DNA of 64,000 nt from Ktedonobacteria bacterium brp13. GTDB lineage: Bacteria > Chloroflexota > Ktedonobacteria > Ktedonobacterales > Ktedonobacteraceae. The DNA lies in the NCBI GenBank assembly GCA_015099395.1, contig AP024096.1, positions 7,357,485 to 7,421,484 of the forward strand, read 5' to 3'. The translations under genes and the position numbers were made by a program. Positions 53,719 through 61,625 of this stretch are shown here, piece after piece; within the stretch, counting starts at the first letter, position 1; each line of letters starts with the position of its first letter. Below the pieces are notes generated by a model. It was not told the origin of the DNA. It saw nothing but the letters and a program-made list of their open reading frames with translations, and searched no databases.

Positions 53719-54390
53719 TTAGACGGACGGATAGCCAATTTCCTCCAGTTCCACAGCGACCTCATCTCTCCTTCTTGGGCTTCCCAATCCCCTCAAGAGC
53801 TCTTCTGTCAGAGGCATATGGGCATAGACCGCTTGAAGGGCGGCGAGGTCAGGACGAATCTCATAGTAATCCTCTGCCCAAGCTTGGTACGTGACTGGAT
53901 TCCCATCAAGAAGGGCGAGGAGGTCTGCCGAACCGTCGAAAAAGCGAATCTCTTGTGGCACAGGAGGTTGCCACATGATCCAAGTAGGATCAAGAGGCTG
54001 TCTCCAAAGGCAGAACGTGGTTTCTTCCAACGAAAAAGCGGGTTCGTGGAGAAACGGTTCTAGCTTGGGAGGAAGCTGCTGAGCCAGGCTCGAAAGAACC
54101 AGATCGCTTTTTCCGCGAAGCTGTTTCCACACAGCAGACTCATGAGCAAATCCCTTGAGTACCGCTCCCGCTGGGCTCAACCAAAGGAAATAGTCATCAC
54201 CTGAGCCGTTGCGCATAGAAGCCATCCTTTCGGCTTCTTTCCAGCGAGCAGTAAACGAGTAATAACGGCCTTCCCATTCTGGCATCAGTGCTGCATCAAG
54301 CACAGCTAAACTTTGACTGAGCCAAGCGAGTTCCTCAAGGGGAAGGAGCGCTGAAGGATTCTGCGTGGATAGCACGGGTTTTTCCTGCAC
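53719..54390 (-). CDS. Passenger protein of the ISL3 element, unknown
   Basis: A 223-residue acidic protein with many Trp and Pro residues: LPLEELAWLSQSLAVLDAAL, WEGRYYSFTARWKEAERMAS, MRNGSGDDYFLWLSPAGAVL, then EIRFFDGSADLLALLDGNP. The composition suggests a compact soluble domain. The pattern 'aspartate-rich, Trp-rich, single gene' recalls small immunity-type proteins, but that is only an impression. It lies 70 bases after the transposase stop, facing it, and inside the IS ends. Not needed for transposition as far as known, so a true cargo gene. Confidence 0.7.
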   Translation of the reverse strand: MQEKPVLSTQNPSALLPLEELAWLSQSLAVLDAALMPEWEGRYYSFTARWKEAERMASMRNGSGDDYFLWLSPAGAVLKGFAHESAVWKQLRGKSDLVLSSLAQQLPPKLEPFLHEPAFSLEETTFCLWRQPLDPTWIMWQPPVPQEIRFFDGSADLLALLDGNPVTYQAWAEDYYEIRPDLAALQAVYAHMPLTEELLRGLGSPRRRDEVAVELEEIGYPSV

Positions 54391-54539
54391 GGGATCGGGC
54401 TCCTCTCAGAAATGAAATGAAGACAGTGGTGTCTTTCCCTCATTCTACGTTGCCCGTGGTCTTTTTTACAAGGGTGTCCCATCTCTCTTGGTTTACCAAG
54501 CAAGCAGGCACAATTAATCAGCGGAAGACCCGGTTTGTT

Positions 54540-55185
54540 TCAGGGAGAGTGTGATGGGTTTTCCTCGTGCTTGCTCTGACCTGCAAAGGGTATGTGTCAG
54601 ACAAGGAAACAGAAAGCAACTATCCAGTACCTCTGCCTCCTTATGCAGGCTGCAGACATACACCCTTTTCAGTTTGTGCTCCTGCTGCTATTGAGATGGT
54701 GGTAAGTCAGCGTGCTTTCGCTATGGTAGGAATCAATCAGCATCGCGCAATGTTCGTTTTCAATTGAGGCGATGAAGGCAGTGCAGGGTGTGCAGAAGAT
54801 TTGCGTCTTGCATGTGATCAACAGAACAAGGCCGTTGCTATACCTCCCTTATAAGATATTCCTCTCTGAAAAAAGAGTGGTCAATGCATGTTTTGTGTCA
54901 CAGTTGATCCAATATACTGAGATCATGCTTCAAGCTTGTGAAGGGTAATGAAGCTATTGATTTGTCTTACTGTTCCTATTTCCTCTCATTGGAGCTCTTC
55001 TTTTTCCTGTTTGCCAAATGGATAGCCGGGGATCTCACTATTCTTGATGTGTAACCCTTGGGGCCAGGGCGTGAAATGGAATTGTGCGATCTGGGGGTGT
55101 TGAATGAGCCAGGGATGGGCTACGAGGGCTGCATGTTTCTGTCAACTACCTGCTATAATGAACACAACAACAGAGAGAGGTAGTC
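54540..55185. other. Gap between two IS elements
   Basis: No gene that I can support; a 66-residue frame at 54567 has no protein-like character. The last 50 bases before 55186 contain TATAAT (55152-55157), which may serve the IS3 transposase. Confidence 0.45.
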
Positions 55186-55503
55186 ATGCACATGAGTGAC
55201 CAAAAGAAGAGCTATACTCCTGAATTCAAATTGAAGGTGGTCCTGGAAAGTCTCCAGAGAGATACAACGCAGGAAGCCGTCTGTAAACACTACGGCATTT
55301 CAAGTTCTATGCTTCACCGATGGAAAAAAGAATTCCAGACAAAAGCTGCTGATATTTTTGCAGATAAAAGAGATCCTAAGCAGAAAGCGATGGCTCAAGG
55401 ATACGCCCCTGGGGAATCGCCCGATGATTTGAAGAAGATCATTGGAAACCTGACAGTGCAGAACGAAATCCTAAAAAAAGTACAGGGGCTGTTGGGCAAC
55501 TAA
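55186..55503 (+). CDS. IS3-family OrfA
   Basis: A 105-residue protein with the IS3 helix-turn-helix (YTPEFKLKVVLESLQRDTTQ, then YGISSSMLHRWKKEF) and the leucine-zipper region ending NLTVQNEILKKVQG. Near its end a run of seven A residues (55473-55479) can shift the ribosome by -1 into the OrfB frame, which is open there, to make the OrfAB transposase. Confidence 0.92.
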   Translation: MHMSDQKKSYTPEFKLKVVLESLQRDTTQEAVCKHYGISSSMLHRWKKEFQTKAADIFADKRDPKQKAMAQGYAPGESPDDLKKIIGNLTVQNEILKKVQGLLGN

Positions 55504-55517
55504 CGACGGTCCAAAAG

Positions 55518-56474
55518 GTGGAGCTAGCGCACCAGCTCTGTCATCCCAACGGCCCCTATGCAAAAAAGCACGTTGCCGAGGCACTCGGTTTGGCTCGTGG
55601 CTCCCTGTATATCCAAAGAAAACAGGCGCAAAAAGATAAAAATGTTGCGAATGCTATCGAAGCCTGGCATGAAAAAGACGATACCATGGGGCATCGCAAG
55701 CTCGGAAAGCTCCTGCATATGGGGAAAAATCGTGTGAAACGAGTGATGAAGAAATATGGTATCGCTGCACGGAGAAAGAGAAGAAAGTACGTCTATCCGG
55801 GAAAAGCGAAGAGCACGGTGCCCAATTTACTGCGCCATCCTGAAAAAATCCCCGAGCAATTCGTGCAACAGGTTGGCCGAACTTCCGATCAGGCTGCTCT
55901 TCCTGGTCTGGAAGAAGTCCTGTTCTCTGACATTTTTGAGATCAAACTGGCTGACCAGAGCAAAGTTCGTGGCTGTTTTGCGCTTTGGAAACGGACCCGG
56001 CACATTTTCGCTCTCGCATTTGAAACCCATATGCGTGCCGAGCTGGTGGTGAACACGATCAACCTGATCAACGATGCGATCCCTCAGGCTATCTTTCATT
56101 CGGACCAGGGAAGCCAATTTGGAGCAGAGGTAACACAAGCAGCTTTACTTGAAAAGGGATTCCTTCGTTCTATGAGTCGAGCAGGAACTCCAACCGATAA
56201 TGGCTATGCTGAACGATTTGTCGGGCAATTTAAGCTCTCGGTTGCCGAGCGTCGACGGTATGAAAATCTTGGAGTCTTTCTTCAAGCCTCAGAGGATTGG
56301 ATCAATTTTTATAATGAAGTTCGGCCTCATGAGGGATTGAACGATCTTTCACCGGATCAGTATGCACAAGCGCATGGGCTTCCAAAGGCCGGGAAAATAC
56401 GGTTAACTACCGCACCGAATCGTATTTCTGTACAGGCAAATGCGGCATTGGCGGCCAACAGTGTACCATATTGA
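55518..56474 (+). CDS. IS3-family OrfB (DDE integrase core)
   Basis: A 318-residue frame from a GTG. N-terminal HTH_21-like region (HRKLGKLLHMGKNRVKRVMK), then the rve core: first Asp in VLFSDIFEIKLA, second in AIFHSDQGSQFGAE, Glu in NGYAERFVGQFK. The typical C-terminus FYNEVRPHEGLNDLSPDQYA is intact. It is normally made as a frameshift fusion with OrfA. The stop codon lies inside the 26-bp palindrome arm at 56464. Confidence 0.93.
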   Translation: MELAHQLCHPNGPYAKKHVAEALGLARGSLYIQRKQAQKDKNVANAIEAWHEKDDTMGHRKLGKLLHMGKNRVKRVMKKYGIAARRKRRKYVYPGKAKSTVPNLLRHPEKIPEQFVQQVGRTSDQAALPGLEEVLFSDIFEIKLADQSKVRGCFALWKRTRHIFALAFETHMRAELVVNTINLINDAIPQAIFHSDQGSQFGAEVTQAALLEKGFLRSMSRAGTPTDNGYAERFVGQFKLSVAERRRYENLGVFLQASEDWINFYNEVRPHEGLNDLSPDQYAQAHGLPKAGKIRLTTAPNRISVQANAALAANSVPY

Positions 56475-56532
56475 CGGAAGCCGTCAAGGATCGCATTCGC
56501 TTTTTCCCTTGACGGCTTCCGTCAATATGGTA
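56464..56532. terminator. 26-bp perfect inverted repeat at the end of OrfB
   Basis: TACCATATTGACGGAAGCCGTCAAGG (arm described by positions 56464-56489) and its reverse complement at 56507-56532, loop 17 bases rich in T. It includes the OrfB stop codon and an inner CCGTCAAGG/CCTTGACGG. Too long for an ordinary terminator; it may be a separate palindromic element or the right IS end joined to a copy. Confidence 0.6.
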
Positions 56533-56613
56533 TGGAAAGTGCGCACCAATTGCAAAGCAAAAAAATGGTTTTTGCTCCATTTCGTGATCAGATTCGTCCT
56601 CCGTAAATACCCA

Positions 56614-57531
56614 TCATTGGGTGTCTATGGAATTGGGTACTTGACAGAGTGTCAGCATTTTGTCTCGGTCGACTGAGCTTCCTTTTCTCCAAGCGATGTA
56701 GGCAAGCTGGATAAGACGGATGGCGTTCTCGCCTCCACGTAATGCTACTTCCACGCTCGTCCCGTCATCGGCCTGTACCCAACAGCGTACCTGCTTCAGC
56801 AGGGTCAAGGTCACTGGCTTTGGTGTTTGGGAGAGCTCTCTGGGTTTCTGTAAGGAGAACGTTGTCTGTGACTCCCCTGTTGTTTTTTTCTGCTGCTGCT
56901 GTTGTTCTGGAGGGGCATCAACGACCTGTGATTGCATGATCATGATCTGTTCCGCTTGCGTCGTCGTTGCCTTTTCTTCTCCTTCTGCTGCTGCCCTGGC
57001 GGCATCCTCCTCTTCAACGTCATTCGCAGTTGGAGACCAGGCAGGATTTGTGAGAGGCAAAGGTGTAGCGGGAAGATTTTTGTCGTGCCAGGGAGTGGTT
57101 GGATCAAGTTGGAAGAGGGGAGGAACCGCAATCGGTCTCCTGGTTCCCCATGTCGTGGTGCCTTCCTGTGGAGTCACTGCTGGCGCAAATGAGGACGGTG
57201 GCTGCGGCTCTTGCTGGTTTGTTCCTTGAAAGTTCAGTTTCCGAGAAGGAACGACGTCGTCAGTGTTGTGTTTCCTGCCTCCGAGGATGAGTCGTTCTCC
57301 AAGAAAAAGGAGCACCCACGCCCAGCCCCCTGCAAGCACAAAACTAAGAAGCGGAGAAAGAAATTTGATGATGATATCTGCGCGTACCAGCGGCGAGAAT
57401 TGGGAAAGGTGACCAAGGAGCGACAGGGCTGGAATCCATATTCGGACGGTCGCCAAGATGGCAATAAGGAATCCAATCGCACCTGCGATGATCAGGCGGG
57501 TCTGAGGGTGAATTATTCTCTCTTGGTGCAT
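56614..57531 (-). CDS. Membrane protein, probably truncated at its C-terminus
   Basis: A 305-residue protein starting MHQERIIHPQTRLIIAGAIG, with two membrane helices (about 10-35 and 60-85). A long Pro/Thr/Gln-rich linker ends in SQVVDAPPEQQQQQKKT. The last segment, VALRGGENAIRLIQLAYIAW, looks like the start of a winged-helix domain of the BTAD type that then stops after about 30 residues. The truncation lies next to the IS3 end, so insertion or deletion may have removed the rest. AAGGAG precedes ATG 57531. Confidence 0.6.
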   Translation of the reverse strand: MHQERIIHPQTRLIIAGAIGFLIAILATVRIWIPALSLLGHLSQFSPLVRADIIIKFLSPLLSFVLAGGWAWVLLFLGERLILGGRKHNTDDVVPSRKLNFQGTNQQEPQPPSSFAPAVTPQEGTTTWGTRRPIAVPPLFQLDPTTPWHDKNLPATPLPLTNPAWSPTANDVEEEDAARAAAEGEEKATTTQAEQIMIMQSQVVDAPPEQQQQQKKTTGESQTTFSLQKPRELSQTPKPVTLTLLKQVRCWVQADDGTSVEVALRGGENAIRLIQLAYIAWRKGSSVDRDKMLTLCQVPNSIDTQ

Positions 57532-57827
57532 AGCAATGAAGCTCCTTATCATCTGTTCTCATACATGATAGTGCCTGCTTTTCTTTCCATGCCACTTTTC
57601 CTACTCCCTCTGCTGCTTCGATCTCTGTGTCAATCTACAATGAGATAAAGCAGCAAAAATACCTCAATAGAATTAAGTATACACTATAGCAGGAACTGTA
57701 GTCGATAATCGAACAGGCAAGGGTTGTTTTTCAGCTCTCTTCTTCTCTCAATGGTGTGATGTGGGCAATTCTCTCATCTTGCGTGTGAGGAAGAGCGTGC
57801 TGTCCTTCCTCCATAGATGGTCTGCAT

Positions 57828-60800
57828 CTAACTCATGCCAGGAAGTTTTTTCCCAATCATGAGGTTTTCCTTCAGTCCGAGCAAATCGTCCTGCTGGTGC
57901 CAGATGGCGGCACGAGAGAGGACACGGCTCATGTCCTGGAAGGATGCAGCCGCCATCCAACTTGCGGTATGCAAGACGGTCTGTGTCAATCCAAGGAGTT
58001 GTAGCTGCGCCTGGGCTGGGTCGCCCCCCTGTGCCAAGACCGCAGCTACGGTGTCCTGATAGATAAAGCGGTCGATGATCGAACCCGGAAGCAGATCGGT
58101 GTCTCCCGCATCGGTGATAAGGACGTAGCGCAGCATTTGTCGGACGATAACCTCCAAGTGCTTATCATGGACGACTGCACCAGTACCTCTATAGACCTTT
58201 TGTATCTCTTGAATCAAGTAGTGTTGTGTTGCCTCTTTCCCAAGAAGCTGTAAGATGTCGTGCGGATTGAGTGATCCCTCAACCAAAGGCGTTCCAATCT
58301 CTATCCGTTGTTCTTCCACTATGGCTATCCTGCTTTTGCGTGGAATGTGGTACGTCCATTCCTCACCCTCCTCAGTCGTAGATGCGATGTGAATCTGGGA
58401 TGCTCCGGTACTGGGGTCTGTCTCTATGGCCTTCACGATGCCACTTTGCTCTGCTATCGGCGCTGCCTGAGCAGGGACATGCACTTCAAAGAGATCGTTG
58501 ATCCGAGGCAAGCCCAACGTGATGTCAGACGCATTGTTAGCAATGCCCCCCGAATGGAACGTCCTCATTGTTAACTGTGTTCCAGGTTCGCCAATGGCCT
58601 GACCGGCTAGGACGCCAACGGCTGCTCCCAGCCTGATACGTGTGCCTGTCGCCAGATCAGACCCGTAACAGTGCTGACATATTCCATAGGCCGCCTGACA
58701 ATACAGAGGAGAACGAACACGTATCTGTTTGATGCCACTCGCCAGAAGAGCATCAACCAGCTTTTCATCAAGGAGTGTCCCTGCAGCACTCTCGCCTGCG
58801 CGTTCTGCGAGAATTCGGCCAATACTGCTGCTGCGCATTGTTGGCAGCCCCATAAGAAGGCCTTCTGTTGTGTGACAATCCTGTTGGGTCACAATCACTT
58901 CCATTCCGGCCTCAACTAAACGGCGTGTCAGGTAGCCAGACAGTGCCGTATTGAGACTTCTATCCATAAATCCCTTTCTGGCACCGGACGCTGCAATAAA
59001 AATTTCCCAGACGAGTAACCCAAGCAGGTAGTTCGAAAGGACAGGGATCGGGAGGATCTTGCCAGAAGGGCTGGCCAGAAGACCACGAATACCACTGAGT
59101 TGTCGTATTTGCTGGAATTTTGCCTTGGTTGCACCAGATTTCACAATGGTCATGATCGTCCCAAATGGATCAAGGACGTCTTTCAGCTTTCCACTGATCT
59201 CTTCGGTAATCTGCGTCCAAATCTCAATCATCTGGCGATACCATTCATCGTAGGTCACTTCTCCTGCATGATAACTAGTATCTACCTCTGCTACCTGCTT
59301 GCGACCCTGTGCGATCAGCAATTCCCGTTCTGGGGGAACGTGAATATCGCTCATGGCGAAGCTTATTCCACTCTTGGTTGCATACTGATAGCCAAGCCGT
59401 TTCATGTCATCAAGCAGGTGAACGGTTGCCTCTTCTCCGCAGGTCGTGAGACATTCGGCAACGAGCGCCTTGAGGGCATCTTTATGCAGAGGATAATTCC
59501 GGTAGCCGAGTGGCTCGGGAAGGATATCGTTGAAGAGGACGCGTCCGACCGTGGTCTCAACTCGTCCGCGTGAGGGATGCTCTGGTTGCGTTGGCGGTGG
59601 TGTACTGTACACAGATACGTCGCCGATGCGGACAATGATCCGCGTATGCAGATCAATGTGACCAGCCGTGTGGGCAAGCAATGCCTCATTGCTATCGGTG
59701 AACACGCGTCTAGCCCTTTTCTCACTTGGCCGATCCTCTGTGAGATAAAAGCAACCCAGCACGATCTCCTGACTTGGGGAGATCGATGGCTCGCCGGAGG
59801 CGGGATGACGGAGGTTGTGTATTGAGAGGAGCAGACGACGGGCCTCTTGCTGTGCCTTGTCAGACAACGGCACGTGGACGGCCATCTGGTCGCCATCGAA
59901 GTCCGCGTTGAAGGCTGAACACACCAGCGGGTGGATCTGAATGGCTTTGCCTTCGATAAGTTTGGGGTGGAAGGCCTGAATACTCAAACGGTGAAGCGTT
60001 GGGGCTCGATTGAGTAAAATAACACGTTCGAAGAGCACTTCGTCTAAGACATCCCAGATCATGTCATCGCGACGTTCCACCATGCGTTTGGCGGCTTTCG
60101 GGCTCCGCGCATACTGATGATCAAGCAATTTCCCGATGACAAACGGTTTAAAAAGTTCGTAGGCCATCTCTTTGGGTAATCCACACTCATTGAGCTTGAG
60201 CTGTGGCCCGGCTACAATGACTGAGCGACCAGAATAGTCAACGCGTTTGCCCAATAAGTTCCGACGAAATCGTCCTTGCTTGCCTTGTAGGAGATCCGTC
60301 AAACTCTTGAGTGCTCGTCCATGTGCGTCGGTTGTCTTTTTCTTCGTATGTGCATTGTCGAAGAGAGCGGAACAGGCCTCTTGGAGCATGCGGCGTTCAT
60401 GATTCACGATGATTTCCGGTGCTCCTTGTTCTAAAAAGCGCTTCAAACGAGTATTGCGATGCAGAATACGAACATACAGTTCATTCAAATCAGCAGAGGC
60501 AATGCGACCCCCATCCAAGACAAGCAGCGGCCTGAGCTCTGGCGGGATGACAGGAATACTGGACAGAATCATCCATTCAGGGCGTTGACCAGAAGTGCGA
60601 AAAGCATTCACGACGTGCAGGCGTCGGATCGCTTTCTTCGCATGGTTTCCTTCAGCTTCGATCTCATCGTGAAGGTGTGCTGCAAGTCCATCCAGGTCAA
60701 GCGTACTCAAAAGATGATGCACTGCTTCTGCGCCTGTCTTCGCGAGAAAGGTATCAGGGAACAGGATGGACAACGTGCGATACGGCCCCTCCTCTAACAG

Positions 60801-61316
60801 ATCCCTGACGGAGAGTGCCAGAAGCTGCTGGTATGCTTCCTGTTCCTCATGGTTTCCAGTGTCTTTAGTGTCTTGTGCAAGATCCTGCGCTTTGCTTCGT
60901 TGCTCTTCGTCGATGTGAAGGACTAGGTAGCGCTGATAGGCCAGAAGAGACGAGACATGCCAGGGTGAGAGATCGAGAAGCAAGCCAATGGCGCGGAGAT
61001 ACCAGGGATGAGCGATGGGGACAGCGAGCTCAATGTGTCCCATACGTTCTCGGCGGACGGTTGTTGGTGCGAGCTCGACACCACATTTGTCACAGATGCA
61101 TCCGACCTGTCGTTTGCCGTGATATTTTCCACACGCGCAGGACCAGTCACGTGTGGGTCCAAAGATGATCTCGCAGAAGAGACCATCTTTGACGGGTTTT
61201 TGTGTTCGGTAGTGAATCGTATCCGGCTTCGTGACCTCGCCATGGCTCCAGCTGCGGATGCGCTCAGGACTGGCGAGGCCGATGCGAAGCGCTGCGATCG
61301 TATCGACGTCTCTCAT
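57828..61316 (-). CDS. rpoC: Stand-alone second RNA polymerase beta-prime subunit
   Basis: A 1162-residue RpoC-type protein. N-terminal zinc site C60/C62...C75/C78; lid and rudder region with RFRRNLLGKRVDYSGRSVIV; catalytic loop NADFDGDQM at 470-478 with all three aspartates. Bridge helix and trigger loop around 777-805 (SGARKGFMDRSLNTALSGYL). Second zinc site C814, C873, C880, C883; then AGQAIGEPGTQLTMRTF and a canonical C-terminus (ASFQDMSRVLSRAAIWHQQD). It is shorter than typical chromosomal beta-prime (about 1200-1400). No rpoB, rpoA or ribosomal genes are near; neighbours are IS elements and unknown proteins. AAGGAAG precedes the ATG. It would need the host's other subunits. Confidence 0.92.
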   Translation of the reverse strand: MRDVDTIAALRIGLASPERIRSWSHGEVTKPDTIHYRTQKPVKDGLFCEIIFGPTRDWSCACGKYHGKRQVGCICDKCGVELAPTTVRRERMGHIELAVPIAHPWYLRAIGLLLDLSPWHVSSLLAYQRYLVLHIDEEQRSKAQDLAQDTKDTGNHEEQEAYQQLLALSVRDLLEEGPYRTLSILFPDTFLAKTGAEAVHHLLSTLDLDGLAAHLHDEIEAEGNHAKKAIRRLHVVNAFRTSGQRPEWMILSSIPVIPPELRPLLVLDGGRIASADLNELYVRILHRNTRLKRFLEQGAPEIIVNHERRMLQEACSALFDNAHTKKKTTDAHGRALKSLTDLLQGKQGRFRRNLLGKRVDYSGRSVIVAGPQLKLNECGLPKEMAYELFKPFVIGKLLDHQYARSPKAAKRMVERRDDMIWDVLDEVLFERVILLNRAPTLHRLSIQAFHPKLIEGKAIQIHPLVCSAFNADFDGDQMAVHVPLSDKAQQEARRLLLSIHNLRHPASGEPSISPSQEIVLGCFYLTEDRPSEKRARRVFTDSNEALLAHTAGHIDLHTRIIVRIGDVSVYSTPPPTQPEHPSRGRVETTVGRVLFNDILPEPLGYRNYPLHKDALKALVAECLTTCGEEATVHLLDDMKRLGYQYATKSGISFAMSDIHVPPERELLIAQGRKQVAEVDTSYHAGEVTYDEWYRQMIEIWTQITEEISGKLKDVLDPFGTIMTIVKSGATKAKFQQIRQLSGIRGLLASPSGKILPIPVLSNYLLGLLVWEIFIAASGARKGFMDRSLNTALSGYLTRRLVEAGMEVIVTQQDCHTTEGLLMGLPTMRSSSIGRILAERAGESAAGTLLDEKLVDALLASGIKQIRVRSPLYCQAAYGICQHCYGSDLATGTRIRLGAAVGVLAGQAIGEPGTQLTMRTFHSGGIANNASDITLGLPRINDLFEVHVPAQAAPIAEQSGIVKAIETDPSTGASQIHIASTTEEGEEWTYHIPRKSRIAIVEEQRIEIGTPLVEGSLNPHDILQLLGKEATQHYLIQEIQKVYRGTGAVVHDKHLEVIVRQMLRYVLITDAGDTDLLPGSIIDRFIYQDTVAAVLAQGGDPAQAQLQLLGLTQTVLHTASWMAAASFQDMSRVLSRAAIWHQQDDLLGLKENLMIGKKLPGMS

Positions 61317-61625
61317 CGTTCTTCTTCCTTTGCCCTTTTACAACAGGTATTCGTGACTTTCGATCCTGGCGAGAACTGCTCTCGGTGGCTATTCCAGGAG
61401 CAGCTCTCGGTTCTCATCGCTGTCGCGAAGTGGGGTTAGTCGTTTCTTCTCCCACGATATGCGCAATGAGATAAAACAAAACAAGCAAGCAGTAAAGAAA
61501 TAGAGGAGGGCCTATCAAGCGTCAAAAAAGGAAAATGGAGCGAAAAGACGAGCTACATAGAAGAAAGTGGATGGTAGAAAGAGGAGCAAGCTGAGTGTAT
61601 CCAGAAAGAATAAACAGGCCGTGTT
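61317..61625. other. Gap between the beta-prime gene and a transposase
   Basis: AT-rich in its second half, no gene, no clear IS end. The minus-strand promoter of the beta-prime gene must lie here, but I could not place it with confidence. Confidence 0.4.

Larger units (their letters stand above)
51862..54531. mobile_element. ISL3-family element with passenger gene
   Basis: Terminal inverted repeats of 34 bases (51862-51895 and 54498-54531) starting GGGTCTTCCGCTGATTAA, with one mismatch. They are flanked by the exact 8-base target duplication GGTTTGTT (51854-51861, 54532-54539). Inside are the transposase gene (51975-53648) and a second gene (53719-54390) of unknown function on the other strand. 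The 8-bp duplication fits the ISL3 family. Confidence 0.95.

Noticed and set aside
53719-54390. Naming the ISL3 passenger as an immunity or antitoxin protein
   Set aside because: Only an impression from composition; no motif and no toxin next to it.
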